From positions 679,812 through 743,811 of the forward strand of contig PTET01000001.1 of assembly GCA_004359435.1 (NCBI GenBank): a stretch of 64,000 nucleotides of DNA, read 5' to 3'. Below, piece by piece: positions 39,922 through 47,319 of this stretch; the first letter of the stretch is position 1; each line of letters starts with the position of its first letter. The translations under genes and the position numbers were made by a program. Below the pieces are notes generated by a model that saw only the letters and a program-made list of their open reading frames with translations, had not been told where the DNA came from and made no database searches. This stretch comes from Flavobacteriaceae bacterium. GTDB lineage: Bacteria; Bacteroidota; Bacteroidia; Flavobacteriales; Weeksellaceae.

Positions 39922-41322
39922 GTGAAATTACAATACATCGATTATGTAACCCAGGGTTACGATTTTCCACCCAGCGAATTTGCCATCAATGCAAATGGTG
40001 AGCTTTTGTTTCACAACATCAACGTACATGAGTTAACCCAAGAGTATGGCTCTCCTGTGAAGTTTACCTATTTGCCTCAGATCTCCAACAATATTCAGAA
40101 GGTAAAAGGTTGGTTTAATGTGGCGATGAGTAAGTTAGATTATCAGGCACAGTATCATTATTGTTATTGTACTAAATCTTCGCATTTTGCACATGTTTTA
40201 GAAGAAGCGGTATCCAATGGAATCCACCTTGAAACTTCTTCGGCTTTTGACATCAACATCATCGAAAGTTTAGAGAAAAGTGGTAAAATAACCAAAGACA
40301 AATACATTGTTTGCAATGGTTTTAAAAGAGACCAGTACATAGAAAACATCGCTAGAATCATCAACGATGGGTTCTACAACACCCTTCCTGTGGTAGATAA
40401 TTATCAAGAATTAGATTTGCTTTCGGAACAAATCAAAGGGGAATATAGCATCGGGATTAGAATTGCTGCGGAAGAAGAGCCTAAATTTAACTTCTATACC
40501 TCTAGACTGGGAATAGGATATCGAGACATCTTGCCTTGGTTTCATGAAAAAATCAAGAACAACCAGAAGGTAAAACTCAAGATGCTTCACTTTTTTATCA
40601 ATACCGGAATTACCGATACCGCCTATTATTGGAATGAGCTGAGCAAATGTTTGAGAATTTATGCAGCCCTAAAAAGAGTTTGCCCAGATTTAGATTCACT
40701 TAACATTGGGGGAGGATTTCCCATCAAGAACTCACTAGATTTCGAGTACGATTATCAGTACATGATAGAGGAAATTATCACCCAAATCAAGAATACTTGC
40801 GAAGACCAAGAAGTACCCGTGCCTCATATTTTTACCGAATTTGGCTCGTATACCGTGGGTGAAGCCTCGATGAACGTGTATAAAATTTTGCATCAAAAAA
40901 GACAAAACGACAGAGAAAAGTGGAACATGATTGATTCTTCTTTCATCACCACCCTTCCAGATTCTTGGGCGATTAACAAAAAGTTTTTGATGCTTCCTAT
41001 CAACCGTTGGAACGACAATTACGAAAGGGTTTTCTTAGGTGGACTCACCTGCGATTCGGACGACTACTACAATTCTGAGCAAAACAACAATGCCATATAT
41101 CTTCCTAAATTCAGCGATAAAAAACCGTTATACATTGGTTTTTTCAATACAGGAGCCTATCAAGAAAGCATTGGAGGTTATGGAGGAATTCATCACTGTT
41201 TGATTCCCAATCCCAAACATGTGATTCTAAACCGAGACAAAGATGGAAACCTAACCTCTCATCTTTTTTCTGAGCAACAGACACACGAACAAATGTTAGA
41301 TTTATTAGGTTACAAACAATGA
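39922..41322 (+). CDS. speA: Arginine decarboxylase (PLP-dependent, alanine-racemase fold)
   Basis: 466 residues, the short flavobacterial form of SpeA. The reading frame begins with GTG at 39922 (KLQYIDYVTQGYDFPPSEF), matching the family start. The PLP Lys lies in HYCYCTKSSHFAHVLEEA, and LNIGGGFP and CDSDDYY-type segments of the C-terminal domain (GGLTCDSDDYYN) are present. It makes agmatine from arginine. Its stop overlaps the ATG of speB, so the polyamine genes form an operon. Confidence 0.9.
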   Translation: MKLQYIDYVTQGYDFPPSEFAINANGELLFHNINVHELTQEYGSPVKFTYLPQISNNIQKVKGWFNVAMSKLDYQAQYHYCYCTKSSHFAHVLEEAVSNGIHLETSSAFDINIIESLEKSGKITKDKYIVCNGFKRDQYIENIARIINDGFYNTLPVVDNYQELDLLSEQIKGEYSIGIRIAAEEEPKFNFYTSRLGIGYRDILPWFHEKIKNNQKVKLKMLHFFINTGITDTAYYWNELSKCLRIYAALKRVCPDLDSLNIGGGFPIKNSLDFEYDYQYMIEEIITQIKNTCEDQEVPVPHIFTEFGSYTVGEASMNVYKILHQKRQNDREKWNMIDSSFITTLPDSWAINKKFLMLPINRWNDNYERVFLGGLTCDSDDYYNSEQNNNAIYLPKFSDKKPLYIGFFNTGAYQESIGGYGGIHHCLIPNPKHVILNRDKDGNLTSHLFSEQQTHEQMLDLLGYKQ

Positions 41323-42020
41323 GAACGTACGCAGGTATACCGCAGGAAAACGCACAACTAGACAATTCCCAAATTGTCCTGATCCCAGTTCCATATGATG
41401 GGACTTCTACTTGGCTTAAAGGAGCAGACAAAGGTCCAGAAGCCTTTTTGGAAGCCTCAGAAAACATGGAACTCTATGATATAGAAACAGATTCTGAAGT
41501 GTACCACAGAGGGGTTTTTTTGGCCGAAGCAGTCACTGAGAATTCCAGTCCAGAAAAAATGGTGGAAAGTGTTCACGCTACCACCAAAAAATATTTGGAT
41601 ATGGGCAAATTTGTCACCCTTTTTGGGGGAGAACATTCTATCTCCATCGGTTCTATTTCTGCTTTCAAAGAAAAATACCCAGAACTTTCTGTATTGCAAA
41701 TTGATGCCCATGCGGATTTGAGACCAGAGTATCACGGAACCACATGCAATCATGCTTGTGCAGTATATCAGGCGAGCAAAACCACCAATTTGGTTCAGGT
41801 GGGAATTCGCTCTATGGACATAGAGGAAAAAGAGCACATGAATTTGGACAAAACCTTTTTTGCCCACACCTTATCTAAAGACCCCTTATGGAAACAAAAA
41901 GCGGTGGACAAACTCACCAGCCCTGTTTTTATCACCATCGATTTTGATGCCATCGACCCTTCTCAGTTTCCTTCCACAGGAACACCAGAGCCGGGTGGAA
42001 TCTTCTTCGATGATTTGATT
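41319..42020 (+). pseudogene. speB: Agmatinase-family protein, C-terminally truncated
   Basis: 234 residues of the ureohydrolase family, ending after GGIFFDDLI. Metal-binding motifs are all present: GGEHSISIG (His), IDAHADLRPEY (Asp-His-Asp) and TIDFDAIDPSQFPSTGTPEPGG (Asp-X-Asp and Glu). The final 60-70 residues are missing. The frame continues directly into deoxyhypusine synthase-like sequence. It hydrolyses agmatine to putrescine and urea in the pathway with SpeA. Preserved active-site motifs argue for recent loss or assembly error. Confidence 0.85.
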
Positions 42021-42836
42021 GGAAAAATTTTGGCAGATGTCATTCGCGAAGACAAAGTACAAATTATCTCTTGTACAGGAGCCAATTTGGAAGAAGACAT
42101 TATGAATTTGGTGGCACATTCTCACTACAAACGCATTCCAGAATACAGAGATTTGACGCCACAACAAGAAAGAGAACTCTTGGACCAAGGGCTCAATCGA
42201 GTTACCGATACTTGTATTCCAGAAGAAGAAGCTTTCAGAAGATTGCAAGAACATATTTTCAAAATCTGGAAAGAGGCAGAGGAGAAGGGAGAGAGATACT
42301 TTCCACACGAATTTATGTACAAGATGATTCTCAGCGGAGTACTAGAGCAGTATTACGAAATCGACCCCAAGAATTCTTGGATGATTGCTGCAGCGCAGAA
42401 AAACCTCCCAATGGTGGTTCCAGGTTGGGAAGATTCTACCATGGGGAACATTTTTGCTTCCTATGTACTGAAAGGAGAACTCAAAGCTTCTACCATGAAA
42501 TCTGGAATTGAATACATGACTTTCTTGGCGGATTGGTACACAGACAATTCTCAAAATGGGATTGGATTTTTCCAGATTGGAGGAGGAATTGCGGGAGATT
42601 TCCCTATCTGTGTCGTGCCCATGTTGTACCAAGATATGGAAAGAGAAGACACTCCATTCTGGAGTTATTTCTGCCAGATTTCAGATTCTACCACTTCCTA
42701 TGGTTCCTACTCTGGAGCCGTGCCCAATGAGAAAATCACTTGGGGAAAACTTGATGCAGATACTCCAAAGTTCATTGTGGAATCGGATGCCACCATCGTT
42801 GCTCCACTGATTTTTGCTTATTTGTTGGAAAACTGA
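42021..42836 (+). pseudogene. Deoxyhypusine synthase-like protein, N-terminus missing
   Basis: About 271 residues from GKILADVIREDKVQIISCTGANLEE to the end; the first 50 or so residues of the family are missing. NAD- and spermidine-site segments are present: CTGANLEEDIMNLV, PGWEDSTMGNIFASYV, GIGFFQIGGGIAGDFPICV and SYSGAVPNEKITWGKLD, whose WGK corresponds to the catalytic Lys motif of deoxyhypusine synthase. Bacteria lack the eIF5A substrate, so another aminobutyl acceptor such as putrescine is likely (homospermidine synthesis is inferred, not proven). The in-frame fusion with speB is probably artefactual. Confidence 0.83.
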
Positions 42837-42860
42837 CCTTTAAAAATCTTATGATGATTC

Positions 42861-42889
42861 AAGCCACAATTTTTTTGTGGCTTTTTTTG
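42861..42889 (+). terminator. Terminator after the polyamine operon
   Basis: Inverted repeat AAGCCACAA / TTGTGGCTT with a T-rich loop followed by seven T residues, 24 bases after the stop at 42836. Confidence 0.8.
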
Positions 42890-42932
42890 TTTATATATAA
42901 AGGTTTTAATTTTATTGCATTAGTTTTTAACC

Positions 42933-42967
42933 ATTGCTTATTTATATAAAATTATAGTTTATTTTTG
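42933..42967 (+). promoter_or_regulatory. Putative promoter of the Rrf2 gene
   Basis: TATTTTTG at 42960-42967 matches TAnnTTTG, and ATTG at 42933-42936 stands 23 bases upstream as a near match to TTTG. It leads into the Rrf2 start at 42985 with a short leader. Confidence 0.45.
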
Positions 42968-42984
42968 ATAAAATTCCGTCTGTT

Positions 42985-43425
42985 ATGTTTTCCAAGTCTT
43001 GCAAATATGCATTAAGATCTACATTGTATGTAGCTACCCAAAGTCTGAAAGGTATCAAAGTAGGTGTAAAAGATATTGCAGAAAACACAGACATTCCAGA
43101 ACATTATGCTGGAAAAATCCTGCAGATACTGGTTAAAGGTAATGTTATTCAATCTACAAAAGGGCCTCAAGGTGGTTTTTTTATTGAAACGCAAAATCTA
43201 AATAAAATCAAATTGATCCAAATTGTGATTCTCTTTGATGGAAGTAACATTTTTGAAGGATGTGGGTTGGGACTCAAGTATTGCGACTCCCAGTTACCTT
43301 GTTTGATGCATGACAAAATCACTGTTATCCGAGAGGCTTTGAAGGAAATGTTGGAAAACAATACACTTCATAATATGATTTTCAATAAAAAAGGTGATTT
43401 GTTTGAAATCTATTTTTCAAGATAA
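42985..43425 (+). CDS. Rrf2-family transcriptional regulator with Fe-S type cysteines
   Basis: 146 residues. The winged-helix DNA-binding N-terminus is typical (MFSKSCKYALRSTLYVA, VKDIAENTDIPEHYAGKILQIL, STKGPQGGF). The C-terminal loop contains C93, C100 and C106 (CX6CX5C), the spacing class used by NsrR, IscR and RsrR to bind an iron-sulfur cluster. It therefore likely senses NO or redox state. It precedes a membrane protein, cupin and truncated haemoglobin on the same strand and probably controls them. Confidence 0.85.
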   Translation: MFSKSCKYALRSTLYVATQSLKGIKVGVKDIAENTDIPEHYAGKILQILVKGNVIQSTKGPQGGFFIETQNLNKIKLIQIVILFDGSNIFEGCGLGLKYCDSQLPCLMHDKITVIREALKEMLENNTLHNMIFNKKGDLFEIYFSR

Positions 43426-43532
43426 ATATTCAATTTTTTTCTTCTCTTTTCCTTTTGCTAAAGAACTATTAAAACAAACATAAATCATCAAATAATAGAA
43501 GATAAGCTAGTCTTTTATTTAAATTGTTTTTC

Positions 43533-43540
43533 TATGTTTG
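43533..43540 (+). promoter_or_regulatory. Possible -7 element upstream of the membrane protein gene
   Basis: TATGTTTG matches TAnnTTTG, 45 bases before the ATG at 43585. It would give the NO-module genes a promoter separate from the regulator. No convincing -33 TTTG was seen, and no operator palindrome could be defined by eye. Confidence 0.35.
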
Positions 43541-43584
43541 TATCAGTTCAATTTAGGTTCGTTACACAATAATAAAAGATAAAA

Positions 43585-44145
43585 ATGTCTACTACTAGGA
43601 AGGTGTTGTTTCACCACAAAGTACTAATATCTAGTGCCTTCATTTGGATGGGATTTATCGGTGGAATCAGTTTTATGGAATCATGGCTCAAATTTCAGGC
43701 CAAGGGAGTAAGCCTTGAAATTGGTCTGTCCATAGGAAAATTGGTGTTTTTTGCACTGAACAAAATTGAAATTATCCTCTGGGTTTCGGTTTCCTATGGA
43801 TGTTATGGAGTCAAAAACTCTCAAAACTTCAAAATCTGGATTGGGCTCAGCTTGGTATTGTGGTTGCAAACATTGTATCTGCTACCCGTTTTGGATGAAA
43901 GAGCAGACAGAATTATCTCTGGAGAACCTTTGCCTCCAAGTTTTCATCATTTGATGTATATTATTTTGGAAGCTTGCAAGCTCGTTTTGCTAAGCTTTTT
44001 GGCGTATAAAACGTTCAAAGCAATAGAATCAAACCTACCATTTAGTACTGAAACAAGCTGTTTTTCATCTATTCAAAAAACCAAATTAAAACAAGTTTAT
44101 GGAAATAATTTCAGTGATAGAAAATGCCATTTTCGATGCAGATAA
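43585..44145 (+). CDS. Four-helix integral membrane protein of unknown function (NO/redox module)
   Basis: 186 residues with four hydrophobic segments: VLISSAFIWMGFIGGISFM, IGKLVFFALNKIEIILWVSV, IWIGLSLVLWLQTLYLLPVL and LMYIILEACKLVLLSFLAY. No catalytic motif is recognised; a Cys occurs in the second loop. The last 47 bases overlap the cupin gene, longer than usual, so the tail after about KLKQVYG may be read-through or show a small sequence change. Function is unknown; context suggests a role in NO or respiratory stress. Confidence 0.65.
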   Translation: MSTTRKVLFHHKVLISSAFIWMGFIGGISFMESWLKFQAKGVSLEIGLSIGKLVFFALNKIEIILWVSVSYGCYGVKNSQNFKIWIGLSLVLWLQTLYLLPVLDERADRIISGEPLPPSFHHLMYIILEACKLVLLSFLAYKTFKAIESNLPFSTETSCFSSIQKTKLKQVYGNNFSDRKCHFRCR

Positions 44146-44407
44146 GGTGCATATCTCACCCATTTGTTCTACTCAATCCACCAAAGAGGTGCAAATCAAT
44201 TTTTTGCCTGGACAAATGATGCCTGCACACAAAAGCAAAAATCAAGTGATCATTCAAGTGCTCTTGGGAGAAATTCATCTTGGGATTGAGGGCTTTCAGA
44301 AAATCATGCGCATAGGGGATGTTATTGTGTTAAAACCTGATCAGGTGCATGATTTAGAAGCCCTCCAAAAGAGCATAATAAGGCTGACCATTGTTTTGCA
44401 AAACTAA
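44099..44407 (+). CDS. Small cupin-domain protein
   Basis: 102 residues forming a single beta-barrel cupin: LPGQMMPAHKSKNQVIIQVLLGEI (motif 1 with one His) and GDVIVLKPDQVHDLEAL (motif 2 with one His). The metal-site His set is incomplete relative to dioxygenases, so binding or sensing rather than catalysis is likely. It lies between the membrane protein and the haemoglobin gene, a combination repeatedly seen with Rrf2 regulators in Flavobacteriia from general knowledge. Confidence 0.75.
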   Translation: MEIISVIENAIFDADKVHISPICSTQSTKEVQINFLPGQMMPAHKSKNQVIIQVLLGEIHLGIEGFQKIMRIGDVIVLKPDQVHDLEALQKSIIRLTIVLQN

Positions 44408-44417
44408 AATTTTAAGT

Positions 44418-44804
44418 ATGAAACAAATAGAAACAAGAGAAGACATCGAATTTTTGGTAGATACTTTTTATTTTCAAATTCAAAACGATGAAATTTTGGG
44501 TCCAATCTTCAACAAACACATCGCCCCTGAAAGTTGGCCACATCATTTAAAGAAACTCACTGATTTCTGGCAAACCAATTTGTTTGGCATACCTGCTTTT
44601 AAAGGAAATCCAACCCTAAAACACGTACTTGTAGATACCCATTTAGAAGGCGGAATGCAAATTGAACATTTTGAAAGGTGGCTAAAGATTTGGGCAGAAA
44701 CCATCGACGAGCATTTTTATGGTTATTTGGCCGATAGAGCAAAAATATCTGCCCAAAAGATGGCAAAAGGGCAGTGGATGGTCATTGGGAAAAACAGAAA
44801 TTAG
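44418..44804 (+). CDS. Group III truncated haemoglobin
   Basis: 128 residues starting at ATG 44418. The haemoglobin pattern is seen in FLVDTFYFQIQNDEILGPIFNKHI, W--HL-KL-DFW (distal helices), and HLEGGMQIEHFERWLKIWAETID, where the His of IEHFERW is the proximal haem ligand. The class III globins (such as Campylobacter Ctb) bind O2 and NO and are NO-inducible. As last gene of the Rrf2 module this fits nitrosative-stress defence. A terminator follows. Confidence 0.88.
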   Translation: MKQIETREDIEFLVDTFYFQIQNDEILGPIFNKHIAPESWPHHLKKLTDFWQTNLFGIPAFKGNPTLKHVLVDTHLEGGMQIEHFERWLKIWAETIDEHFYGYLADRAKISAQKMAKGQWMVIGKNRN

Positions 44805-44826
44805 CAGGTTTTAAATGCTATAAATT

Positions 44827-44870
44827 AAAAGCCCCAAAGCAAAAGTTTCTTTTGTTTTGGGGCTTTTTTT
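44827..44870. terminator. Strong bidirectional terminator
   Basis: A 19-base-pair stem (GCCCCAAA-CAAAAG type arms with one G.T wobble), loop TTT, with A residues before and T residues after. It separates the globin gene (plus) from the dodecin gene (minus). Confidence 0.85.
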
Positions 44871-44884
44871 GTGTAAAATAATGT

Positions 44885-45085
44885 CTATTCTATTCTAAAA
44901 GAAACTTTACAAATGCAACCATAGGTGGTTATTTTACCATCCTTCACATGGGCTTTGATGTCTTGTACATAAACAGAGTCTATGTTTTGGATAGTTTTAG
45001 AAGCCTCTTTTACTGCGTTTTCTACAGCATCTTCGATGCTTTTTTCTGAGGTTGAAATCAGTTCGATAACTTTTACAATGGCCAT
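44885..45085 (-). CDS. Dodecin family flavin-binding protein
   Basis: 66 residues: MAIVKVIELISTSEKSIEDAV, then VKEASKTIQNIDSVYVQDIKAHVKDGKI. The small beta-alpha-beta-beta fold and the SW/SEKSIEDAV helix match dodecins, which assemble into dodecamers storing riboflavin or FMN. The usual flavin-stacking Trp is not present at the expected place, so ligand may differ. Confidence 0.8.
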   Translation of the reverse strand: MAIVKVIELISTSEKSIEDAVENAVKEASKTIQNIDSVYVQDIKAHVKDGKITTYGCICKVSFRIE

Positions 45086-45125
45086 AGTTTTAAGGTTTTG
45101 GTTAGCTAGTTGTAAGTTAAAAAAA

Positions 45126-45734
45126 TTATTTCACATTTACCTGAAAAACATGCTTCTCACCGATAAATCCCTTTAAAACATCTCCGCTATGGATGGTGGC
45201 AACCCCTTCTGGAGAACCGGTAAAAATTAAATCTCCTTTTTTTAAGGTGAAATACTTGGAAACATAACAAATAATTTCGTCCATGGTGATGGACATGTCT
45301 TTGGTATTTCCTTTTTGAGCGAATTTGTCGTTGACGGTGAGTGAAAAATTGAGATTATCTAAATCTACACCTTCTTTTGGGAAGAAATCAGAAACAAAAG
45401 CAGAGCCATCAAAAGCTTTGGCTTTTTCCCAAGGATAACCCATGTCTTTGAGTTTGTATTGCAAATCACGGGCGGTGAGGTCTAATCCCAATGCGAATTC
45501 TTCGTAATATCTGTGGGCAAATTCTTTTTGGATGTGTTTTCCCACTTTGCAAACTTTCAGAACCACTTCTGTTTCATAGTGCACATCATTGGTGAATTCT
45601 GGAATGACAAACGGAATGCCCTTTCTTAAAACAGCCGAATCGGGTTTCATAAAGATCAGTGGCTCATCAGGGATAATTCCATCAAATTCTAAGGCGTGAA
45701 GTTTGTAATTTTTTCCGATACAGATAATTTTCAT
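45126..45734 (-). CDS. Fumarylacetoacetate hydrolase family protein
   Basis: 202 residues. FAH/FAHD1-like fold with KIICIGKNYKLHALEF, the metal-binding Glu pair in VHYETEVVLKVCK and the Asp in ALGLDLTARDLQ, and GDLIFTGSPEGVATIHSGD near the C-terminus. Likely hydrolyses or decarboxylates a 2-oxo or acylpyruvate substrate. It is 21 bases downstream of the exonuclease gene in a minus-strand run. Confidence 0.87.
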   Translation of the reverse strand: MKIICIGKNYKLHALEFDGIIPDEPLIFMKPDSAVLRKGIPFVIPEFTNDVHYETEVVLKVCKVGKHIQKEFAHRYYEEFALGLDLTARDLQYKLKDMGYPWEKAKAFDGSAFVSDFFPKEGVDLDNLNFSLTVNDKFAQKGNTKDMSITMDEIICYVSKYFTLKKGDLIFTGSPEGVATIHSGDVLKGFIGEKHVFQVNVK

Positions 45735-45755
45735 AATAAAAGATAAATTTAATTT

Positions 45756-46517
45756 TTACAAGGCGTTTTGTAATTTGATTTGGGTGAGTACTTTTTTGGT
45801 ATAAAGCGGAAAATCTGACTTCTGAATCCAGCTATAATACCCTAAATCTTGAGCAAAAACATCGCAAACAGGTTTTCCTTTGTATTTGCCAAAATTAAAA
45901 ATCGCTTCATTTTTGGCGTTTTGACCAATCATTCCTGCGGGATCTAAATTTTTATTTTGGCTCGAAAATTCACTTAAAAAACCAATGGTGGGTGTTAAAT
46001 CTGGATATTTTTCTATCTGAGCTTCTAAGACTTCATAGGTTGCAAGGGTATCCGCAGAGGCTGAATGCGCATCGATGAGGTCTTTGTTACAATAGAATTT
46101 ATAGGCAGCAGAAAGCGTTCTTTGCTCCATTTTGTGAAAAATTACCTGTACATCTACTGCTTTGTGTTTGGTTAGATCAAAATCGAAACCGTTTCTAAGT
46201 AGTTCCTCTGCCAAAAGAGGAATGTCGAATCGGTTGGAGTTGAATCCTGCCAAATCTGACCCTTTGATGAGTTCTAAAATTTTGGGCGCCAACTCTTTGA
46301 AAGTAGGTTCGTTTTGTACTTTTTCGTCGGTTATGCCGTGAATATCGCTGCTTTCTTTGGGGATAGGAATGCCAGGATTTACTAGATAGGTTTTGCTTTC
46401 TTTGTTTCCATTGGGAAAGACTTTCAAAATAGAAATTTCTACGATTCTATCTTGGTTGATGTTGATTCCAGTGGTTTCCAGATCGAAAACACAAAGTGGT
46501 TTGGTTAGTTGTAACAT
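45756..46517 (-). CDS. DnaQ-like 3'-5' exonuclease
   Basis: 253 residues. DEDDh exonuclease motifs: VFDLETTGI (Exo I, D-E), GFNSNRFDIPLLAEELLRNG (Exo II, D) and the HSASADTLATYEVL segment (Exo III, H and D). The C-terminus carries FNFGKYKGKPVCDVFAQDLGYYSWIQKSDFP, a conserved extension of Bacteroidota epsilon-like exonucleases. It is likely a nucleic-acid proofreading or RNase T-type enzyme; the exact substrate is undetermined. Confidence 0.88.
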   Translation of the reverse strand: MLQLTKPLCVFDLETTGININQDRIVEISILKVFPNGNKESKTYLVNPGIPIPKESSDIHGITDEKVQNEPTFKELAPKILELIKGSDLAGFNSNRFDIPLLAEELLRNGFDFDLTKHKAVDVQVIFHKMEQRTLSAAYKFYCNKDLIDAHSASADTLATYEVLEAQIEKYPDLTPTIGFLSEFSSQNKNLDPAGMIGQNAKNEAIFNFGKYKGKPVCDVFAQDLGYYSWIQKSDFPLYTKKVLTQIKLQNAL

Positions 46518-46535
46518 AGTTTTGTTGTAGCGATT

Positions 46536-47249
46536 TTAAGATAGAATACGGTTTCTAAAAACAAGCGAAACCAAAATATAGGCTGGAATAACAAAGACCA
46601 GAGCAGAGATTTGAAAGAACACCAAAGCCAAAAGGCTTAAAAGAATAAACACATATTTATAGGCATTTTGTTTGTGGCTGGCTCCATTGGCTTTTAGCGA
46701 AAACAAGGGTATTTTTGAGATAAGTAGATAGCAAAGCAAAAAACAAAGTGGCAAAAGCAGCCAAAAGGAAAACAAGCTTTTCATGTACAAGGGACCACTT
46801 GGGTTATGATATATCCAAAAAAGTCCCAAAACAAAAAGACTGTTGGCAGGGGTAGCGAGTCCTTTAAAGTAATAACTTTGCTCAGTATCTAGATTAAAAA
46901 TCGCCAGTCTGAGTGCAGAAAAAAGGGTGATAAAAAAGCCTAGTAAATAAAGGTAATTTCCAGGTTCTAAGCTTTTTAGTAGTTCTACAAACATGAGTCC
47001 AGGGATCAGTCCAAAAGAAACCATGTCTGCCAGTGAATCTAACTCACCTCCAATGGGCGATTGAATTTTGAGTGCACGGGCAATCATTCCATCAAACAGA
47101 TCAAAAAGTAGACTCAAACCCATAAGTGATACAATCCAAAGAGATTTGTTGGGCACTTGAAGGTAACCGGTTAAAATTAAAACGTTTACACAGCCGCAAA
47201 ATAGATTGCAAAGCGTCAGAAGGTTGGGGAGTCCAAAAAGATGTTTCAT
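46536..47249 (-). CDS. pssA: CDP-diacylglycerol--serine O-phosphatidyltransferase
   Basis: 237 residues with about eight hydrophobic segments. The CDP-alcohol phosphatidyltransferase signature DG-AR-8-G-3-D-3-D is visible as LLFDLFDGMIARALKIQSPIGG followed by ELDSLADMVSFG. It makes phosphatidylserine in the inner membrane. LPNLLTLCNLFCGC at the start is a typical PssA N-terminus. Divergent from lnt. Confidence 0.9.
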   Translation of the reverse strand: MKHLFGLPNLLTLCNLFCGCVNVLILTGYLQVPNKSLWIVSLMGLSLLFDLFDGMIARALKIQSPIGGELDSLADMVSFGLIPGLMFVELLKSLEPGNYLYLLGFFITLFSALRLAIFNLDTEQSYYFKGLATPANSLFVLGLFWIYHNPSGPLYMKSLFSFWLLLPLCFLLCYLLISKIPLFSLKANGASHKQNAYKYVFILLSLLALVFFQISALVFVIPAYILVSLVFRNRILS

Positions 47250-47268
47250 AAAGGTAAAAATATAGATT

Positions 47269-47302
47269 TTTGGGGCAACTTCATAGATTTAGGTTATTTT
47301 TG
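47269..47302 (+). promoter_or_regulatory. Putative promoter of lnt
   Basis: TTTG at 47269-47272 and TATTTTTG at 47295-47302 with a 22-base spacer match the Bacteroidota consensus, 18 bases before the lnt ATG. Confidence 0.5.
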
Positions 47303-47319
47303 AAAAAATATATTTTGGA

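Noticed and set aside
41319-42836. A novel bifunctional agmatinase/deoxyhypusine synthase
   Set aside because: Both partners lack terminal residues that the folds need, and the window contains a dozen similar joins; the artefact reading is simpler.
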